This document shows, in pieces, positions 29,001-36,915 of a DNA stretch of 64,000 nt. Position numbers and translations under genes: made by a program. This stretch comes from Pseudomonas laurylsulfativorans (lineage in GTDB: Bacteria > Pseudomonadota > Gammaproteobacteria > Pseudomonadales > Pseudomonadaceae), in contig NZ_MUJK01000005.1 in the NCBI RefSeq assembly GCF_002906155.1, positions 248,001-312,000 on the forward strand, in the 5' to 3' direction. Position 1 is the first letter of the stretch. Each line of letters starts with the position of its first letter. Under the pieces are notes generated by a model, which was not told the origin of the DNA, ran no database searches, and was given only the letters and a program-made list of their open reading frames with translations.

Positions 29001-30654
29001 CGAGAAGCTCGATCGCCGCACCCAGGAATACGCCCTGCCCATCGAGCAGCTGAAATCGTTGAACCTGCTCGACACCGTGCCCAACTACCGCAGCGCCATG
29101 GTCGAGATGATCGGCACTCAGTTGTTCTTCAACCAGACATGGCTCGATCAGCGTCAAGCGACCTTCGCTCAATCCTTGAGGGAAACCCTGACGTTGCTCG
29201 ATGCCGAAGAAACGGCAAGTAGCACCGGTGACCGCGCGACTTACCAGAAAATGGTCGACCTGACCGAGGGCATGATCGGCAAGATCGAATTCGCCCAATC
29301 GCGGTTCCATGAGTTGAGCCGACTCGGTAGAGGCGCTGCGGAAGTGGCGGGCACCTACCGGACAAAACTGCCCGCTTTCAGCCTTAGCGATCTCAAGGCG
29401 CTTCAGGTTTCGCTGGCCCGCGACGTCTGTCTGAAAGAAGGTAACAGTGCCGCGCTGAACGATGCCCGGAGCGCATTCGAGCGCCTGCTCGACACCACCA
29501 ACCTGGTTATCCAGACCTCGCAAGAGCTGATGCTGCAAGACAGTACATGGGCGGCGGGCGAACGCATCGAAGGCCTCAACGGCATGCTCGAACAGTTTGC
29601 CGCTATCGAGCAATCCTTCGAAGACTTCAGCCTCAACCACAACGAAGCGGTTCTGGAGCAACCGTTCAAACACCTACGTTCGCGAATCAGCGAATTCCAG
29701 CAGGACACCGAAGCCAATCTGGCGCAATTGCTGCGTGAACAACGACCGGTGGAACCCCGCCCCGGGCCTTCAAAGCCCGCGCCGGCATCGCGCAAACGGG
29801 TCGTCAAGACGCGCTTCAAGGGCACGGTCGTTGGTGAATTACGCCCCTCGGCATCGGGACAACCGGTCTTGCTGGATGTGAAATCGCCCTTGACCGGCAA
29901 AGTGATCGCCACCTTTCACGAAAAAACACCCGGCGTCTGGGTTGAACGCGTGCCCCCCAGACGCCGCCGCCCGACTGTCCAGGCGCCTGACCTCGACAGC
30001 CAAATCGCGCAAGGCCAGACACTGCTCGACGGCGTGGACAACTTCATTCGGCAAACCGAAGCGAGCGCGAAAAAAACGGGCCGTATCCCGGTGGAAATCG
30101 AAGAGTTATTTCAGCAAAAAGCCGAACAGCTCGACAGAAGCGCGAAGATGCTCGAGCAGACCCTGACCGCGTCGAATACAACCGACACCACGACAACACT
30201 GGGTGCTGACTTGAACGTGGCACGTGATCGACTGTATGCCGAGGGCTACCGGATCCGGGTCGAGATGATCAAGCAACAACCACCCACCGCTGCCCGCGTC
30301 GAATGGCTGTCGAGCAAAAATGAAATCGATATCGTGCGCAGCGGTGAGCGACGCCGACTCAAAGGCCCGCGTAAGGATTATCTGGAGGAATACGAGATTC
30401 GCGAGCGAGGCACCGGGCAACCGTTGTGGTACGCGCATTTCCACTACACCGGCCCCGGCACGCCCGTCGAGGCGTTTACCGCCGCCCACCTGAAACTGCG
30501 TGATCAACGGTTGATGGCCGGCGCATCCGACCTGCGTTCGGCCTCCAGCAGCCAGGTGATCGCCATCTATCGCAGCGAAATTAGCCCGCAACTGGCCAAT
30601 TCACTGTTCTTTTCAAAAGCCTCTAACGTCAAAAAGGAAAATGGCGAGGACTGA
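26038..30654 (+). CDS. Giant toxin-like protein, Pseudomonas dermonecrotic-toxin (DUF6543-type) family
   Basis: A 1538-residue protein with no signal peptide. It resembles, from memory, the large Pseudomonas proteins annotated as dermonecrotic toxin domain proteins. The N-terminal about 500 residues are helical and soluble. Two hydrophobic helices (about 717-742 and 764-780) could insert into a membrane. A repeat-like GIYHHLYR...ERWFEVAVEDTG module lies near 859-915, a charged coiled coil near 930-985, and a basic PPRRRRP patch near 1306. No catalytic motif (Fic, ADP-ribosyltransferase, protease) was recognised. The ATG at 26038 has an AAAGGA site; longer frames run through the upstream terminator. 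No export or immunity gene is adjacent. Confidence 0.75.
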   Translation: MPYITSPPVLHRLSDDQDALLTQLVTGPSIREVATHALQPALKALYPNVQIDPRLAMVVTPTWTSHDGHVEPGPRHFESLTDALVRHGVAETPVTYLDGEHYLTLQPREQTPTQLPVSIDAIGRLLNELAPLLFVAFQEQQVDYWNQFTRASAPRWQELSKSLRDLWNIEANPDWDSDQHAMAGKLFAYPDKSARRSHDPYQSRACLIDLDALSDAASTHVNILDMAVLIGTLGTRTLILTHTITRGFQAFDSLQELGASLLADTDGRVPGNVLHWRLIEPLGNYFDRLACNLIALQADAIGALANEPAAANPDLAPHISRTTSELDPTGKQSSSRFNRVEQSLPDWMADASSSDLTAYSRHLMDLVTVRNQNAGKSFQDGVKPIREFALDQLREAMLQQHADATQLNLADIEIVVDSVVVWGSFVPLVEPERTTLSLVDLALQNLIALPQGNKSVRSVSAAALPQWMTVSYLEALIARVDIGQNYPALIKRELLADPIASLRRQNLFTSHLRVELPLLALQLKIRKQNGIDETGYRYVAAVVQVLDANRWVDGQEIVIRPLAFRPGWRIGGATDEVTNMFVIGPRQMDKGPCLLYRPMLEQPLSQYPTPANLIYAIKHSPTLRQSVLAWLPDDARANYANYAFTGDRPSVWSISQLLADPLTSLQMSGPISLGQRVLSGNYLATLYKANVNALIELAQRQSLSNAQNRWASYKRAAWTLLNAALPFLGRTVGTAAWIWQVLDDLQQTLDAPDSGDHQQQTSAMTDLLLTLAMVLAHHASTRNPPVRRVREKPMATALEHPEKPALQPVTVVQLPDILGEHPAEQHRQSVTTDAALDLTQTLDRFTVTPPEPLTAPDSGNGIYHHLYRKENTCYAPVGERWFEVAVEDTGEVSIIDSRQQPARTGPALISNQRGEWFVDTRLRLRGGGLSSRRKALKQQNRERIANLKRQLVEFDRERERARTELTDAHNAMKSASDESLPAAQTQFLEKLDRRTQEYALPIEQLKSLNLLDTVPNYRSAMVEMIGTQLFFNQTWLDQRQATFAQSLRETLTLLDAEETASSTGDRATYQKMVDLTEGMIGKIEFAQSRFHELSRLGRGAAEVAGTYRTKLPAFSLSDLKALQVSLARDVCLKEGNSAALNDARSAFERLLDTTNLVIQTSQELMLQDSTWAAGERIEGLNGMLEQFAAIEQSFEDFSLNHNEAVLEQPFKHLRSRISEFQQDTEANLAQLLREQRPVEPRPGPSKPAPASRKRVVKTRFKGTVVGELRPSASGQPVLLDVKSPLTGKVIATFHEKTPGVWVERVPPRRRRPTVQAPDLDSQIAQGQTLLDGVDNFIRQTEASAKKTGRIPVEIEELFQQKAEQLDRSAKMLEQTLTASNTTDTTTTLGADLNVARDRLYAEGYRIRVEMIKQQPPTAARVEWLSSKNEIDIVRSGERRRLKGPRKDYLEEYEIRERGTGQPLWYAHFHYTGPGTPVEAFTAAHLKLRDQRLMAGASDLRSASSSQVIAIYRSEISPQLANSLFFSKASNVKKENGED

Positions 30655-30666
30655 GCACCCGGTAAC

Positions 30667-30697
30667 CCGAGTTCACACCCCTGATGTGTGAACTCGG
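30667..30697. terminator. 12-bp perfect hairpin between convergent genes
   Basis: CCGAGTTCACAC and GTGTGAACTCGG form a perfect 12-bp stem with a 7-nt loop, just after the toxin-like gene and before the MocR stop codon on the other strand. There is no T-run on either side, so it may be a weak bidirectional terminator. Confidence 0.65.
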
Positions 30698-30719
30698 ACG
30701 GGTTGATCACCCGCCCACT

Positions 30720-32273
30720 TCAGCGAGCACGCCACACCGAGCGTAATCGCTCCAGTGCCGCCTCGATCGATTTCTCAGGCACTGCCGCAAAGCCCAGCAC
30801 CAGCCCGGCGCGTTGATCGACCGGGGTGGTGGAGTCCGGCAGCCAATAACTGCTCAAACCATTGATCTCGACATCGACGCCACGTGCCAATTCGATCAGT
30901 TCTTGCTCACGCGCCACACTATCGATCGGCACGGTCATGTGCAGCCCGGCCGCGACTGTGGGTAATGGGCCGACGCCAGGCATGTCCAGCGGCCAGCCAT
31001 TGAGCAGGGTATTACGCCGACTCAGCGCCGCACGGCGCATCCGGCGAATATGCCGCTGGAAGTGTCCCGCCGCCATGAACTCGGCCATCACTGCTTGGGT
31101 GCTGACTTCCGAATGTCGGACATCCACTGCACGACGCTGGGCAAAGGCTTCCACCAGACCCGCAGGCAACACCAGGTAACCCAGGCGCAATGCTGGAAAC
31201 GCCACCTTGCCAAACGTGCCGACGTAAAGCACCCGGCCTTGCCGATCCAATGCCGCCAAGGGCGCCAGCGGTGCGCCGCTGTAGCGGTACTCGCCATCGT
31301 AATCATCCTCGACGATCCAGCCCTGGGTGCGTTCTGCCCAGGCCAACAACTCCAGGCGTCGAGCCAGACTCATGACCACGCCAGTGGGATACTGGTGTGA
31401 CGGCGTGACGTAGGTCAGCCGACAATCACTGAGCTTTGCCAGTTCACTGCAATCGATGCCCTCGCTGTCCACCGCCACCCCATGCAGCCGTGCACCCGCC
31501 ACGGCGAACGCATGGCCGGCCGCCCGATACCCCGGATTCTCGATCGCCACGCCGTCGCCCGGCTCCACTAGCAACTGTGCACAAAGGCTGATCCCCTGCT
31601 GCGCGCCACTGGTGATCACAATTTGCTCAGCCGTGCACTGCATGCCACGGGAACTGCGCAAATACGCGGCGATCATCCCGCGCAAGCGCGCATCGCCGGC
31701 CGGGTCGCCATAGCACAGCTGCTGCAAATCCGGTTTGCGCCAGAAAGCCGCATTCAGCTTGGCCCAGACCTCGAATGGAAACAGATCGAACGCCGGAACA
31801 CCGACCCGAAATGCCCGGGGCGGTCCACTCGGCGGGCTGGGTAAATGGTTGTTTTTGACCCGTGCCAACGGGTCGCTGTGGATAACTTTGCTGGATGGAT
31901 CCACAGGTAAATCGAGCCGATTTGTGGATAAAGCTGTGGATAACCCTGTTGAAAAGCCTGTGGATACTTTTGTGGATAGTTTTTTTGCCGGCAACGCTGC
32001 CTGAGGCAGTTGCGCGACATAAGTGCCATCCCCGACGCGCCCCTCAATGAAGCCTTCGGCATACAGCTGATCATAGGCGCGCACCACGCTGTTACGGGAA
32101 ATCGCCAGCGCCGCGGCCAGGTCACGACTGGCCGGCAGGCGCGTACCACTGGCCAATCGCCCGTCGAGGACGCGAAGGCGCAAAGCCTGATAGAGCTGAC
32201 GGCTCAGCCCCTGACGACGATCGAGTTCGATACCGGCCGGGTTGAACGACAAGGAAAGCGGCGTATCCGTCAT
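30720..32273 (-). CDS. MocR-type regulator (GntR HTH plus aminotransferase-like domain)
   Basis: A 517-residue PLP-dependent regulator. The winged helix lies at about residues 18-82 (LRLRVLDGRLASGTRLPASRDLAAALAISRNSVVRAYDQL). A linker (about 88-145) holds repeats of the form STxx, and a fold-type I aminotransferase-like domain follows, with VEDDYDGEYRY and the PLP-lysine region GTFGKVAFPALRLGYL. It is divergent from a PaiB-like gene followed by two acetyltransferases, its likely targets; an inverted repeat lies between. The linker DNA contains a cluster of DnaA-box sequences, described separately. Confidence 0.92.
   Translation of the reverse strand: MTDTPLSLSFNPAGIELDRRQGLSRQLYQALRLRVLDGRLASGTRLPASRDLAAALAISRNSVVRAYDQLYAEGFIEGRVGDGTYVAQLPQAALPAKKLSTKVSTGFSTGLSTALSTNRLDLPVDPSSKVIHSDPLARVKNNHLPSPPSGPPRAFRVGVPAFDLFPFEVWAKLNAAFWRKPDLQQLCYGDPAGDARLRGMIAAYLRSSRGMQCTAEQIVITSGAQQGISLCAQLLVEPGDGVAIENPGYRAAGHAFAVAGARLHGVAVDSEGIDCSELAKLSDCRLTYVTPSHQYPTGVVMSLARRLELLAWAERTQGWIVEDDYDGEYRYSGAPLAPLAALDRQGRVLYVGTFGKVAFPALRLGYLVLPAGLVEAFAQRRAVDVRHSEVSTQAVMAEFMAAGHFQRHIRRMRRAALSRRNTLLNGWPLDMPGVGPLPTVAAGLHMTVPIDSVAREQELIELARGVDVEINGLSSYWLPDSTTPVDQRAGLVLGFAAVPEKSIEAALERLRSVWRAR
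31877..31979 (+). repeat. Cluster of DnaA-box-like sequences inside the MocR linker
   Basis: TGTGGATAA (the complement of the DnaA box TTATCCACA) occurs at 31877-31885, 31923-31931 and 31935-31943, with one-base variants TGTGGATAC at 31959-31967 and TGTGGATAG at 31971-31979. From 31921 to 31980 the DNA has a 12-bp period, with one decayed unit at 31945-31956. On the coding strand it gives the STxx amino-acid repeats. Confidence 0.85.
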
Positions 32274-32290
32274 GGCAATGGACCTATGAA

Positions 32291-32323
32291 ATTGGTCGTT
32301 AATGGCTCTTACAACAGACCAAT
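32291..32323. promoter_or_regulatory. Candidate MocR operator, inverted repeat ATTGGTC-N19-GACCAAT
   Basis: Perfect 7-bp arms at 32291-32297 and 32317-32323 lie in the 92-bp gap between the divergent MocR and PaiB-like genes. A TAGGAT -10-like element follows at about 32332-32337, so the right arm would overlap the -35 region of the PaiB-like gene. Confidence 0.55.
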
Positions 32324-32365
32324 AGCCTGCCTAGGATGCAGACATTCGCCAAGGAAAATATCTCC

Positions 32366-32989
32366 ATGTACACGCCACGCGCTTTTGCCATCGACGAGTT
32401 GTCCCAACTGCATGAACTGATCCTCGCCACCCGTCTCGCCATATTGGTGACCCACGGCGAAAGCGGCCTGCAAGCCAGTCATGTGCCGGTGCTGCTGCAT
32501 TGCGAACAAGGCACGAACGGCACGTTGTACGGGCATCTGGCCAAAGCCAATCCACAGTGGAAAGACCTGCGCGACGGTGCCGAAGCCCTGCTGATTTTTG
32601 CCGGTGCCGACGCCTACGTTAGCCCCGGCTTCTACCCGAGCAAGGCCGAACACGGCAAAGTCGTGCCAACCTGGAACTACGTCGCCGTACACGCCTATGG
32701 CCGAGCCGAAACCTTTAGCGATGGCGGGCGGCTGCTCGACATCGTCAGCACCCTCACCGACCGTCATGAAGCTGGCCGCGCCCAACCGTGGTCAGTGGCC
32801 GACGCCCCCGCCGACTACATCGACGGCATGCTCAAGGCGATCGTCGGTTTCGCCATTCCCATCGACCGTCTGGAAGGCAAGCGCAAGCTCAGCCAGAACC
32901 GCAGCCCCGCCGACATCGCCGGCGTACGCGAAGGCCTGGCCGCCAGCCCCGACGTCAACGACCAGACCCTCGCCCAATTGATGCGCTAA
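32366..32989 (+). CDS. FMN-binding split-barrel protein, PaiB-like
   Basis: A 207-residue protein of the family named FMN-binding negative transcriptional regulator (PaiB). The N terminus MYTPRAFAIDELSQLHELI and the GHLAKANPQWKDL, FYPSKAEHGKVVPTWNYVAVHAYG and IDRLEGKRKLSQNRSPAD segments are typical. In Bacillus PaiB is encoded with the acetyltransferase PaiA; here two acetyltransferase genes follow at once. The ATG at 32366 follows an AAGGA site. It begins an operon with the next gene 10 nt downstream, probably controlled by the divergent MocR regulator. Confidence 0.92.
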   Translation: MYTPRAFAIDELSQLHELILATRLAILVTHGESGLQASHVPVLLHCEQGTNGTLYGHLAKANPQWKDLRDGAEALLIFAGADAYVSPGFYPSKAEHGKVVPTWNYVAVHAYGRAETFSDGGRLLDIVSTLTDRHEAGRAQPWSVADAPADYIDGMLKAIVGFAIPIDRLEGKRKLSQNRSPADIAGVREGLAASPDVNDQTLAQLMR

Positions 32990-32999
32990 GGAAATCACC

Positions 33000-33446
33000 A
33001 TGAGTCAAATCGACATTCGCCAAGTCACCGCCGCTGATCACGCGGCCTGGTTGCCGCTGTGGCAAGCCTACCTGCGCTTCTATAAAACCGAATTGCCGCA
33101 AACCGTCACCCAAAGCACCTGGCAGCGTATGCTCGACCCGAATGAGCCAACCCACGCCGCCCTCGCCTGGGCCGATGGCAAAGCGGTGGGCATGGTGCAC
33201 TTCATCTACCATCGTTCGAACTGGGCCATCGAAAACGCCTGCTACCTGCAAGACTTGCTGGTGGTCCCGGAAACCAGAGGCACCGGCGTCGGCCGCCAGC
33301 TGATCGAATTCGTCTACACCACGGCCAAGGCTGACGGCTGCAACAAAGTCCACTGGCTGACCCACGAAACCAACGCCACCGCGATCCAGCTTTACGAGCG
33401 CATCGCCGAACGCCCGGGTTTCATCCAGTTTCGCAAAGCCATTTAA
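33000..33446 (+). CDS. GNAT-family N-acetyltransferase
   Basis: A 148-residue acetyl-CoA-dependent acetyltransferase. The CoA-binding motif A reads LLVVPETRGTGVGRQLIEFV (about 85-104) and the C-terminal part HETNATAIQLYERIAE fits motif B. The acceptor is unknown; a small amine is plausible given the PaiB-like partner. It lies 10 nt after the PaiB-like gene and 17 nt before the next acetyltransferase gene, so all three are likely one operon. Confidence 0.9.
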   Translation: MSQIDIRQVTAADHAAWLPLWQAYLRFYKTELPQTVTQSTWQRMLDPNEPTHAALAWADGKAVGMVHFIYHRSNWAIENACYLQDLLVVPETRGTGVGRQLIEFVYTTAKADGCNKVHWLTHETNATAIQLYERIAERPGFIQFRKAI

Positions 33447-33463
33447 GGTTCAAGGAGAACAAC

Positions 33464-34135
33464 ATGTCGACTTCACTCACGGACTGGAAAGGCGTCCCGG
33501 CCCCCACGACTCAACTGATCGAAGGGCGTTACATCCGCCTGGAAAGACTCGACCCCGCACGCCACGGCGACGACCTGTTCAAAGCCCTGCAAGGTCCCGG
33601 CGCCGACCCGAAGCTGTGGGACTACCTGCCTTACGGCCCCTTTCCGGAGCGCAGTGTCTTCAACGACTGGCTGAACAACCACGCGGCCAGCAGCGACCCG
33701 TATTTCTTCAGTGTGATCGACCGCTCCAGCGGCGAGGTCCAGGGCATTTTGAGCCTGATGTCCATCGTTCCGGCCCAGGGCCGCATCGAAATCGGCCACG
33801 TCTCCTTCGGCGCCCCAATGCAGCGCTCACCGAAAAGCACCGAGGCGGTTTACCTGTTGGCCAAGGAATCGTTTGCCCTGGGTTACCGCCGCCTGGAATG
33901 GAAATGCAACAACGCCAACGCCCGCTCCAAATACGCGGCCGAACGATTGGGCTTCAGTTTTGAGGGGGTGTTCCGCCAGCACATGGTGGTCAAGGGCCAG
34001 AACCGCGATACGGCGTGGTACTCGATCCTCGATTCGGAATGGGCTGCGATTGGAGCCGGATTCGAGCGCTGGTTGAGCGATGAGAACCAGACGGAGTCGG
34101 GGCAGGTGAAAACCCTGGCAGAGTGCCGCGGGTAA
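33464..34135 (+). CDS. GNAT-family N-acetyltransferase (RimJ/RimL-like)
   Basis: A 223-residue acetyltransferase of the acetyltransf_3/RimJ-L type. The start YIRLERLDPARHGDDLFKAL, the central IEIGHVSFG and the C-terminal LEWKCNNANARSKYAAERLGFSFEGVFRQHMVVKG are characteristic. The substrate is unknown. It is the third gene of the PaiB-GNAT-GNAT operon, with an AAGGAGAACAAC ribosome site. Confidence 0.9.
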   Translation: MSTSLTDWKGVPAPTTQLIEGRYIRLERLDPARHGDDLFKALQGPGADPKLWDYLPYGPFPERSVFNDWLNNHAASSDPYFFSVIDRSSGEVQGILSLMSIVPAQGRIEIGHVSFGAPMQRSPKSTEAVYLLAKESFALGYRRLEWKCNNANARSKYAAERLGFSFEGVFRQHMVVKGQNRDTAWYSILDSEWAAIGAGFERWLSDENQTESGQVKTLAECRG

Positions 34136-34228
34136 ATCTTTAGCGCCTGGACGGACGCCTTCGCGGGCACGCCTCGCCCCTACAGGGGTTAGTCGTTGGT
34201 CACAATGACGTGGCCAACCCAAAACCTT

Positions 34229-34256
34229 GTGGGAGCGAGCCTGCTCGCGGATGGCT
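34229..34256 (+). repeat. Single REP unit (GCTTGCTCGCGA family)
   Basis: TGTGGGAGCGAGCCTGCTCG stands without a good inverted partner. A decayed half (TCGCGGGCACGCCTCGCCCC) lies near 34160. It precedes the stop codon of the convergent methyltransferase gene. Confidence 0.7.
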
Positions 34257-35171
34257 TCACGCCAATTTCTGGGCAAGCACCTCAATATGCTCCGGCCCGA
34301 TCCCGCAGCACCCACCCAAATGGCTCGCCCCACGCTTCTGCCAATCCGCCGCCCATTGCAGGTAACCCGGCGGATCGAGATCGTCGCGCAACGGGTCCAG
34401 CCCATCGTTAGCCGTCGCCTCTTTCGGTTGTGGCGGGAAGGCATTGGCGTACGCGCCGATTTGAATGCTCACCCCCAACCGCTCAAACGTTTCCCGCGCC
34501 GCATCAATCGCCGCGCCTATCACCTCCGGCTGGCTGCAGTTGAACAGCAACGTCTCGACGCCCAGCTCAACCGCGGCTGCCGCCGCCTCGGCCACTGGCT
34601 CGCCGGAACGCAAACGCGGCACTTCGTCGGTGTCTTCATCCTTCAACGTAAATGACAGCCAGAACGGCTTGCCGTCCTTCGGCAGACCGGCGTGGATCGC
34701 TCGTGCCTCGACGACCGAGCTCTGGGTTTCCGCCAGCCATAGGTCAACATGCGGCGCGAGCCCTTTCACGAGTGGCGCCAGCAATTCAGTGACACGTTCG
34801 GCGTCGAACAGGTCCGGACGATAAGAGCCAAACAGCGGAGGCAATGAACCTGCCACGCGCACCGGTTTACCGGCCGCATCGACCGCACGTCGCGCCAGCT
34901 CACCGGCCAAGGCCGCGAGGGCCTGACCTTCAGCGGCAAAACGCTCTTCGCCAATATGGAATGGCACCACCGCGTAACTGTTGCTGGTGATCACATTCGC
35001 ACCGCTTTCGATATAAGCCGTGTGCACCGCTTCTACCGCTTGCGGTGCTTCGCTCAAGGCTAGCGCCGACCACTCTGGCTGCCTGAATGGTGCCCCTCGG
35101 CGTTGCAGCTCACGGCCCATGCCGCCATCCAGAATCACTGTGCTTCCTGCGCCCATATGCTTTCCACTCAT
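34257..35171 (-). CDS. Homocysteine S-methyltransferase family protein (MmuM-like)
   Basis: The enzyme is predicted to methylate homocysteine to methionine with S-methylmethionine or a similar donor. The 304 residues open with ILDGGMGRELQRRGAPF. The zinc-binding cysteines are present in LLFNCSQPEVI and in GGCCGIGPEHI near the C terminus. The start is either 35171 or 35156; the latter has a GGAAAG sequence a few bases upstream. The gene is divergent from an amino-acid ABC transporter gene pair, which may supply the methyl donor or another sulfur amino acid. Confidence 0.9.
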   Translation of the reverse strand: MSGKHMGAGSTVILDGGMGRELQRRGAPFRQPEWSALALSEAPQAVEAVHTAYIESGANVITSNSYAVVPFHIGEERFAAEGQALAALAGELARRAVDAAGKPVRVAGSLPPLFGSYRPDLFDAERVTELLAPLVKGLAPHVDLWLAETQSSVVEARAIHAGLPKDGKPFWLSFTLKDEDTDEVPRLRSGEPVAEAAAAAVELGVETLLFNCSQPEVIGAAIDAARETFERLGVSIQIGAYANAFPPQPKEATANDGLDPLRDDLDPPGYLQWAADWQKRGASHLGGCCGIGPEHIEVLAQKLA

Positions 35172-35269
35172 AAGCTTATGAAAAAAAACTCACTATCAGA
35201 GTCATTGTTATAACTATTTAATACGCACCATTCGTTTAATAACAACCATTTTTTTATCAGGGATCGACT

Positions 35270-36091
35270 GTGAAATTTCAACCACTACTGGCCCTGGGCC
35301 TGACGATTCTGGCTGCTTCCACCCAAGCCTTTGGCGGCGCCACGCTGGATCGCGTCGAACAAAAGAAAGAACTGGTGGGCGTATTGATGGAAAGTTATCC
35401 ACCGTTCTCGTTCCTCAACGACCAGAACCAACTCGACGGTTTTGACGTTGATGTGGCCAAAGCCGTGGCCGAGAAACTGGGTGTGAAGCTGCGCCTCGAA
35501 ACCCCATCCTGGGACGTGATTGCCGCTGGCCGCTGGAGCGGTCGTTACGACATCTGCATCTGCTCCATGACCCCAAGCAAGGCCCGCGCCGAAGTCTTCG
35601 ATTTCCCGGTCGAGTACTACGCCTCGCCGGCGGTGATCGTGGTCAATGCCAAGGATGAACGCATCCACAACGCCAAGGACCTGAGCGGCAAGAAAGTCGG
35701 CCTCACCAGCGCCTCCAGCTACGAAAGCTACCTGAACAAAAACCTGGTGATCGAAGGCGCCGAAGACACGAAATTGCAGTACCCGTTCGAAGACGTGCAG
35801 ATCGCCCCGTATGACACCGACAACGTCGCCTTCCAGGACCTGGGCCTGGGCGCCGGGGTTCGACTGGACGCGATTCTCACCAACCTGGTGACCGCGCAAC
35901 CGCGCCTGAACGAAGATAAACGTTTCAAACTGGCCGGCGACCCGCTGTACTCAGAACCGAACTCGGTAGCCATTGAAAAGGGCGACGCCCAGTGGGACGG
36001 CAAAGTACGTGAAGTCTTCGCCCAGTTGAAACAGGACGGCACACTGAGCAAGCTCTCGCAAAAATGGATCGGCGCTGATATCAGTAAATGA
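35270..36091 (+). CDS. Amino-acid ABC transporter substrate-binding protein
   Basis: A 273-residue periplasmic binding protein (SBP_bac_3 type) with a signal peptide (residues 1-20, cleavage near TQAFG). The mature part has LVGVLMESYPPFSFLNDQNQLDGFDVDVAKAVAEKLG and WSGRYDICICSMTPSKARAEVFDF, typical of polar amino-acid binding. The start is a GTG at 35270 after AGGGA. The permease gene overlaps its stop codon by four bases (ATGA). The ligand is unknown; the divergent homocysteine methyltransferase gene hints at a sulfur amino acid. Confidence 0.92.
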   Translation: MKFQPLLALGLTILAASTQAFGGATLDRVEQKKELVGVLMESYPPFSFLNDQNQLDGFDVDVAKAVAEKLGVKLRLETPSWDVIAAGRWSGRYDICICSMTPSKARAEVFDFPVEYYASPAVIVVNAKDERIHNAKDLSGKKVGLTSASSYESYLNKNLVIEGAEDTKLQYPFEDVQIAPYDTDNVAFQDLGLGAGVRLDAILTNLVTAQPRLNEDKRFKLAGDPLYSEPNSVAIEKGDAQWDGKVREVFAQLKQDGTLSKLSQKWIGADISK

Positions 36092-36915
36092 CTTCTTTCC
36101 CCAAACCTCCCCAGCCGCCGGCTGAGTCACGGCTGCAACGGATCTTCGGTTTCCGCACGCGGCTGTACTTGACCTGGGCGGCGATGCTCGGATTGTTCGC
36201 CAGTTTCTTCCTGAGCTTCGACCTGAAGTTCTCGATCATCCTCGACAAACTGCCCAACCTCGTTGGCCTGCACCTGGCGCCCAACGGCTTTCTGCAAGGC
36301 GCGGCGCTGACGTTGTTTCTGTGCCTGTGCTCAATAGTCGCCTCGTCGCTGCTGGGTTTCATCACCGCCTTGGGGCGGCTGTCGAAAAGCGCCGTGGCGT
36401 TCGGCATCGCCAGTTTCTACGCCTCGTTCTTTCGCGGCACACCATTGCTGATCCAGATTCTGCTGATCTACCTCGGCCTGCCGCAACTGGGCGTCGTACC
36501 GGGCGCCATCGCGGCCGGGATCATCGCCCTGTCGCTGAACTACGGCGCCTACCTGAGCGAAATCTTCCGCGCCGGCATCCTCGGCGTTTCCCACGGCCAA
36601 CGGGAAGCGTCACTGGCCCTGGGCATGCGCGAAACCGTGATTTTCTGGCGCGTCACCCTGCCCCAAGCCATGCGCACCATCATCCCGCCGGCCACCAACC
36701 AGTTCATCTCCATGCTCAAGGACTCGTCGCTGATCTCAGTGATGGGGGTTTGGGAAGTGATGTTTTTGGCGCAATCGTATGGGCGGTCGAGCTATCGGTA
36801 CATCGAGATGCTAACGGCCGCGGCGGTGATTTATTGGGTGATGTCGATTGGATTGGAGCTGGTTCAGGCAAGGATGGAGCGACACTACGGGAAGGCGTAT
36901 TTGCATAACCGATGA
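36088..36915 (+). CDS. Amino-acid ABC transporter permease
   Basis: A 275-residue inner-membrane permease (HisM/GlnP type). The coupling loop reads GQREASLALGMRETVIFWRVTLPQAMRTIIPPATNQF, intact. It is translationally coupled to the binding protein gene. The N-terminal 30 residues are proline-rich and cytoplasmic, and five membrane segments follow. No ATP-binding subunit is encoded next to it, so the ATPase must come from elsewhere in the genome. Confidence 0.92.
   Translation: MTSFPKPPQPPAESRLQRIFGFRTRLYLTWAAMLGLFASFFLSFDLKFSIILDKLPNLVGLHLAPNGFLQGAALTLFLCLCSIVASSLLGFITALGRLSKSAVAFGIASFYASFFRGTPLLIQILLIYLGLPQLGVVPGAIAAGIIALSLNYGAYLSEIFRAGILGVSHGQREASLALGMRETVIFWRVTLPQAMRTIIPPATNQFISMLKDSSLISVMGVWEVMFLAQSYGRSSYRYIEMLTAAAVIYWVMSIGLELVQARMERHYGKAYLHNR

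Noticed and set aside
31877..31979. Replication origin because of the DnaA boxes
   Set aside because: No AT-rich unwinding element next to them, no dnaA, dnaN, rpmH or gidA nearby, and the array lies in a coding sequence. A titration or regulatory site is the more careful reading.
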